Shown here one piece after another: positions 11,393 through 12,988 of a stretch of DNA of 12,988 nt (positions within the stretch are counted from its first letter, which is position 1; the number at the start of each line of letters is the position of its first letter). The notes beneath the pieces were generated by a model. It was not told where the DNA came from. It saw only the letters and a list, made by a program, of their open reading frames with translations, and did no database searches. The translations under genes were made by a program, and so were the position numbers. Source of the stretch: CAZDEK01 sp964504625 (GTDB lineage: Bacteria; Patescibacteriota; Saccharimonadia; CAILAD01; GCA-016700035); the NCBI GenBank assembly GCA_964504625.1, contig CAZDEK010000018.1, positions 1 through 12,988 on the forward strand, given 5' to 3'.

Positions 11393-11401
11393 ATTGTATC
11401 A
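11393..11401 (-). promoter_or_regulatory. Extended -10 promoter for uvrC
   Basis: The minus strand reads TGATACAAT (TACAAT with TG-N extension), with a leader of about 30 nt to the uvrC ATG at 11356. No -35 is evident. The box overlaps the initially transcribed region of the divergent gene. Confidence 0.5.
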
Positions 11402-11445
11402 TGCGCGCAATTGCACCTACTAGACTCCGAAAGGAGGTATACACA

Positions 11446-11739
11446 GTGGATATCAACTCCTTCATGAGAACGCATGACTCACCCGAGTTCAGGCTCGCAC
11501 TGGCGGATCTCATCCGATGGTGGCAGCAGGCAGATGATGCCTGGGGGGCCTACGACCGCAACTTGCGGGACAAGGACCTTCAGCATCACGCCGAGCTCAC
11601 CCGTGAGATCGTCCGTGAGAAAATGCAGTCATTTCAGGACCGCTTCGGGCTCACGCTCGACGATGTCATCAATCTCAGTAGCGAGAGTGAGGCCGTCCAG
11701 GCCTGGCTTTCGGCTCATCCCCAGGAGCCCGCCGCATGA
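11446..11739 (+). CDS. Small hypothetical protein (97 aa), GTG start
   Basis: A family is not recognised. The product is soluble, mostly helical and acidic overall, with a Trp-rich segment (LIRWWQQADDAWGAY, about residues 22-36), a charged helix (about 40-65), and a segment RFGLTLDDVINLSSESEAVQAWL (about 68-90) that looks like a small helical domain. The GTG at 11446 is chosen because a perfect AAAGGAGGT ends 7 nt before it; the in-frame ATG at 11374 would put this site inside the coding region. It has its own promoter and a strong terminator, so it is a single-gene unit likely translated well. It is divergent from uvrC and convergent with the surface protein gene. Confidence 0.75.
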   Translation: MDINSFMRTHDSPEFRLALADLIRWWQQADDAWGAYDRNLRDKDLQHHAELTREIVREKMQSFQDRFGLTLDDVINLSSESEAVQAWLSAHPQEPAA

Positions 11740-11765
11740 CAACCGAATCCATTGGTTTCACCTAG

Positions 11766-11798
11766 CCCCTTGGCCTCTCGTTCTGGCCAAGGGGTTTT
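11766..11798 (+). terminator. Strong terminator after the 97-aa gene
   Basis: A perfect 10-bp stem CCCCTTGGCC (11766-11775) with GGCCAAGGGG (11785-11794), loop TCTCGTTCT, followed by TTTTCTC. It lies between the convergent stops at 11739 and 11800. The minus strand has no U-tract after it, so it serves the plus-strand gene. Confidence 0.92.
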
Positions 11799-11799
11799 C

Positions 11800-12988
11800 T
11801 CATTTTTGTGAGCTTGGCGAAATTGTACAGAAAAGGATATAACAGCGCGTCCTCACTGACACTGCCGTGGGCACCCCGAGTGTGCCATCAGCCTGCTGTG
11901 AAACGACCGCCAAAATGTAGGTTTCATCATGCCAAGGCGGTAATCCTAGTCGACCGAAACCGCCAAAACGAGCGACTCGTCCGAGTGAGCTAACGGTAGC
12001 CAGTTTGCGCTCGCGTTGATTACGATGAGTATCGCGACCGAAAATATGAAAATACTGTGCTCCACCGGGAGCTTGCCAGCGTAGTTCCATCAACCAACCA
12101 CCAGCCAAGAGGTCAAATACTGGCTGAACAGTAAGATTACTTACGCCCCCGCTGACCTGGCTAGCAGTCGATGAATTATATGGCGACACAAAGGCAGGCT
12201 GCGTATAGACATTGGCACATGCGTCACTAGCCCCAGATGCCTTTTGCTGGCGATAATACTGCCGAACGGCAGTTGGATCGAGCCCAAAGCTACGAATCTG
12301 TTCATCGGTGACTTTCGAGATATCAATCTGATCAAGCGGTACACCTATGGCTGAATGTATTTTTTGTAATTGCTCTGGCGTGAGACCGGCGATTGCCCCA
12401 GCACAACTTTGCTGTGAGTCGGGTGCCTGCCCTGACTGCGCTTGCTGCAGCTTATACTGGGCGATGTAGCGTCTTACCATTGCTGGGTCATACCCAAAAG
12501 CCCTTATCTGCTCGTCTGTGATCTTTGACCAATCAATCATCGATAGAGGCATACCAAGAAGCCGCTCGATTTCATCGATGGGTACTGGCGTCGGCGCTAT
12601 ACCACCTCCACCTATTCCGCCTCCCGCAGGAACGTCTGGAGGTACCGGCACACCACCCTGTCCTGGTGCCGTATCTGGCAGGCTCAGGCTCGCCGCCTCC
12701 CACCGTGGGCCCGGAATTGCAACCCGGGCCGCCTCAGGCGAGGTCGAGCTGGCATCCAGGCTAAAGACAAAGCGTTGACCAACTCCAGTCGCGCCTGCAA
12801 CTACCCCATCAAATAGGAGCTGCTTACCATCAGCACTGTAACGAATCTGACTTGGTAGTGTCTGAAGGGCCACATAGCCTGCCTGACCAGCTCGTTCAAA
12901 CTGCTGATTACCGACATTAAACGCAAATAGCCGGTTGAGGGGCTCGCTGCAGCCTGATGCATTCGGGCAGCCTGTCACGATGAAAACA
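11800..12988 (-). CDS. Large, probably exported protein with propeller remnant, twin repeat and FN3-like end (3' part only)
   Basis: The frame stays open to the window edge, so the N-terminus is outside; the first in-window GTG (12978) is not a start. The first 100 residues (with RYSADGKQLLFDG and RFVFSLD) look like the last blades of a TolB/PD40-type beta-propeller. A Pro/Gly-rich linker (about nt 12585-12670; GGGIGGGG) follows. Then come two copies of a repeat of about 45 residues (nt 12445-12582 and 12244-12384) sharing the core (I/V)TDEQIR-(A/S)FG-DP--VR-Y, separated by about 20 residues with a Cys. The C-terminal 100 residues (nt about 11840-12150, with GGWLMELRWQAPGGAQYFHIF) read like a fibronectin type III-like fold. 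Probably a cell-surface or membrane-anchored protein; its export signal would be upstream. Confidence 0.7.
   Translation of the reverse strand, partial: VFIVTGCPNASGCSEPLNRLFAFNVGNQQFERAGQAGYVALQTLPSQIRYSADGKQLLFDGVVAGATGVGQRFVFSLDASSTSPEAARVAIPGPRWEAASLSLPDTAPGQGGVPVPPDVPAGGGIGGGGIAPTPVPIDEIERLLGMPLSMIDWSKITDEQIRAFGYDPAMVRRYIAQYKLQQAQSGQAPDSQQSCAGAIAGLTPEQLQKIHSAIGVPLDQIDISKVTDEQIRSFGLDPTAVRQYYRQQKASGASDACANVYTQPAFVSPYNSSTASQVSGGVSNLTVQPVFDLLAGGWLMELRWQAPGGAQYFHIFGRDTHRNQRERKLATVSSLGRVARFGGFGRLGLPPWHDETYILAVVSQQADGTLGVPTAVSVRTRCYILFCTISPSSQK

Noticed and set aside
1..12988. Recoding of TGA as glycine
   Set aside because: TGA serves as a sensible stop at 9354, 9749 and 11800, and no gene needs reading through it.

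Overview
The window is about 13 kb of chromosome with roughly balanced base composition. It most resembles a member of the Candidate Phyla Radiation, probably Candidatus Saccharibacteria (TM7). That placement is an inference from the overall character of the genes: compact layout, uvrC next to secG, a membrane-anchored solute-binding protein with no transporter beside it, an Rpf-like cell-wall enzyme, and many small membrane proteins of unknown role. TGA is used as a normal stop (for example at 9354, 9749, 11800), which argues against the recoded Gracilibacteria/Absconditabacteria. No transposase, integrase, rRNA or CRISPR array is present.

Layout. 1-511: the end of a tRNA-Val gene with a strong terminator, a small charged protein on the minus strand, and tRNA-Leu(UAA) with a terminator. 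512-1652 (minus): a 233-residue protein with sliding-clamp-like motifs and a coiled-coil protein, separated by a terminator. 1784-2401 (plus): a polytopic membrane protein. 2410-2710 (minus): tRNA-Leu(GAG), with a palindromic trailer downstream and a tRNA-like/antisense remnant upstream. 2711-4689 (minus): a two-gene operon of a GlcD-type FAD oxidoreductase and a small membrane protein. 4790-7065 (plus): an Rpf-like transglycosylase and a GT-C family membrane glycosyltransferase, each with its own promoter. 7066-7385: terminators, a partial tRNA duplication and tRNA-Leu(CAG). 7386-11356 (minus): uvrC, a 50-residue basic protein, a YvlD/holin-4 family membrane protein, secG, a family 5 substrate-binding protein, then tRNA-Leu(CAG) starting 3 nt after the last stop. 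11446-11739 (plus): a small unknown protein. 11800-end (minus): the C-terminal part of a large, probably surface protein with beta-propeller remnants, a twin repeat and an FN3-like end.

Functionally, most of the window is cell envelope (SecG, YvlD-like, GT-C, Rpf-like enzyme, substrate-binding protein, surface protein) plus DNA repair (UvrC) and three leucine isoacceptor tRNAs. The main points of interest are a UvrC that has lost all four Fe-S cysteines; a small sliding-clamp-like protein; apparent leaderless promoters whose -10 box lies exactly 9 nt before the ATG at three genes; and partial tRNA-Leu duplications with matched palindromic trailers around two tRNA-Leu genes.
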